Of a stretch of DNA of 64,000 nt, positions 63,611-64,000 are shown piece after piece; position 1 is the stretch's first letter, and each line of letters begins with the position of its first letter. The notes under the pieces were generated by a model that saw only the letters and a program-made list of their open reading frames with translations, was not told the DNA's origin and did not search any database. Source of the stretch: Mucilaginibacter sp. (GTDB lineage Bacteria; Bacteroidota; Bacteroidia; Sphingobacteriales; Sphingobacteriaceae); NCBI RefSeq assembly GCF_025362475.1, contig NZ_JANYGH010000073.1, forward strand, positions 27,312 through 91,311. The letters are read 5' to 3'. Position numbers and translations under genes: made by a program.

Positions 63611-64000
63611 ATGAAATTTATTTTTACTTGTATTTTAACAGGTCTTTTATTTGTTGCTTTTAAAGGTTTTGCCCAAACGGATAGTGCTTTTTTAGCCCAC
63701 ACTATAAATTCGCTTGATAGGTATTCGTTGGCGAACCCGGTAGAGAAGGTTTACCTGCATCTTGATAAACAAGCCTATATGCCTGGCGATACCATCTGGT
63801 TTAAGGCATATACGGTTGCGGGCGAGAACCATGGTTTATCAGTCATTAGTAATATAGTACATGTTGAATTACTTACCGAAAAAGATTCTGTAATAAACAG
63901 GATAGCTATACCCCTAAGTACAGGTATAGGTTGGGGCGATTTTGCGCTGCCCGTTTTAACCAGGCCCGGCAGTTATCAAATACGTGCCTATACCAATTGG
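63611..64000 (+). CDS. Second MG2-like surface protein, cut by window end
   Basis: The gene opens at ATG 63611 and is still open at the last base, so 130 codons are visible. A signal peptide ('KFIFTCILTGLLFVAFKGFA') is followed by 'VYLHLDKQAYMPGDTIWFKA' and 'GSYQIRAYTNW', which align closely with 'VYLQFDKPNYAIGDDIWFKA' and 'GTYRIRAYTNW' of the preceding gene. It is therefore a tandem paralogue. The rest, and whether it also carries a plug domain, cannot be seen. Confidence 0.85.
   Translation, partial: MKFIFTCILTGLLFVAFKGFAQTDSAFLAHTINSLDRYSLANPVEKVYLHLDKQAYMPGDTIWFKAYTVAGENHGLSVISNIVHVELLTEKDSVINRIAIPLSTGIGWGDFALPVLTRPGSYQIRAYTNW

Noticed and set aside
1..64000. CRISPR array, prophage, diversity-generating retroelement, restriction or other defence island.
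   Set aside because: No regularly spaced direct repeats, no integrase, reverse transcriptase, nuclease or methylase genes were seen. The four-helix-bundle gene recalls the Avd accessory protein of diversity-generating retroelements, but no reverse transcriptase or template repeat is near it.

Overview
The window is a chromosomal stretch from a member of the Bacteroidota, most likely family Sphingobacteriaceae (Mucilaginibacter/Pedobacter-like). This rests on family knowledge and composition, not on a database match. The evidence is a SprA gliding/type 9 secretion protein of 2345 residues directly downstream of ruvA, a RemB-like protein, an LptE-type lipoprotein, several Bacteroidota-specific DUF families (DUF3108, DUF3109, DUF4292), and recurring TAnnTTTG boxes just upstream of start codons instead of purine-rich ribosome sites. 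No rRNA, tRNA, CRISPR array or prophage was seen. Almost all of the DNA is ordinary core chromosome.

Layout. 1-3.7 kb: the end of a DUF3108 gene, a cysteine-rich DUF3109 protein, GDP-mannose 4,6-dehydratase and a RemB-like outer-membrane protein. 3.9-8.7 kb (minus strand): an ABC-2 exporter pair and dxs. 9-14.3 kb: scpA, glyA and a large hybrid histidine kinase. 14.5-16.3 kb (minus): a ComF phosphoribosyltransferase and rlmN. 16.4-24.6 kb: an amidohydrolase, acylphosphatase, a lipid-linked sugar flippase, dut, a TPR protein, a DUF4292 lipoprotein, an EnvC-like amidase activator and two TatA-type genes. 24.7-37.5 kb: gatA, a LysM lytic transglycosylase, malic enzyme, ruvA and sprA. 37.6-39.5 kb (minus): a membrane-anchored AsmA-like protein. 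39.6-47.4 kb: miaB, a four-helix-bundle element, a sigma-54 activator, lptE, an acidic protein, secG and groES-groEL. 47.8-48.6 kb: an MscS channel. 48.7-54.8 kb (minus): a MoxR ATPase/DUF58/DUF4350/DUF4129/SpoIIM membrane cluster with a divergent RDD gene. 55.6-60.6 kb: DUF2752, L-serine ammonia-lyase, a GDSL lipoprotein, lipB, a phosphopantetheinyl transferase and dcd. 60.8-64 kb: two tandem MG2-like/TonB-plug surface proteins, the second cut by the window edge.

The most interesting layer lies between the genes. A 440-bp unit between miaB and the sigma-54 activator contains a frameshifted four-helix-bundle (23S rRNA intervening-sequence protein family) gene. It is bounded by inverted arrays of a 7-bp word. 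This is the architecture of an rRNA intervening sequence, but here it sits between two protein-coding genes. Two solo heptamer arrays occur elsewhere (8910, 48563). Three shorter intergenic units (scpA-glyA, amidohydrolase-acylphosphatase, groES-groEL) share the plan: imperfect inverted arms of about 18-19 nt, starting at or just after the upstream stop codon, always between co-directional genes. I read these as related, possibly deletion derivatives; that link is inference.

A second layer consists of perfect or near-perfect inverted repeats (14380, 37539, 55960, 57646, 6479). One such GC-rich repeat appears to lie in frame inside miaB, adding about 33 residues to the protein.
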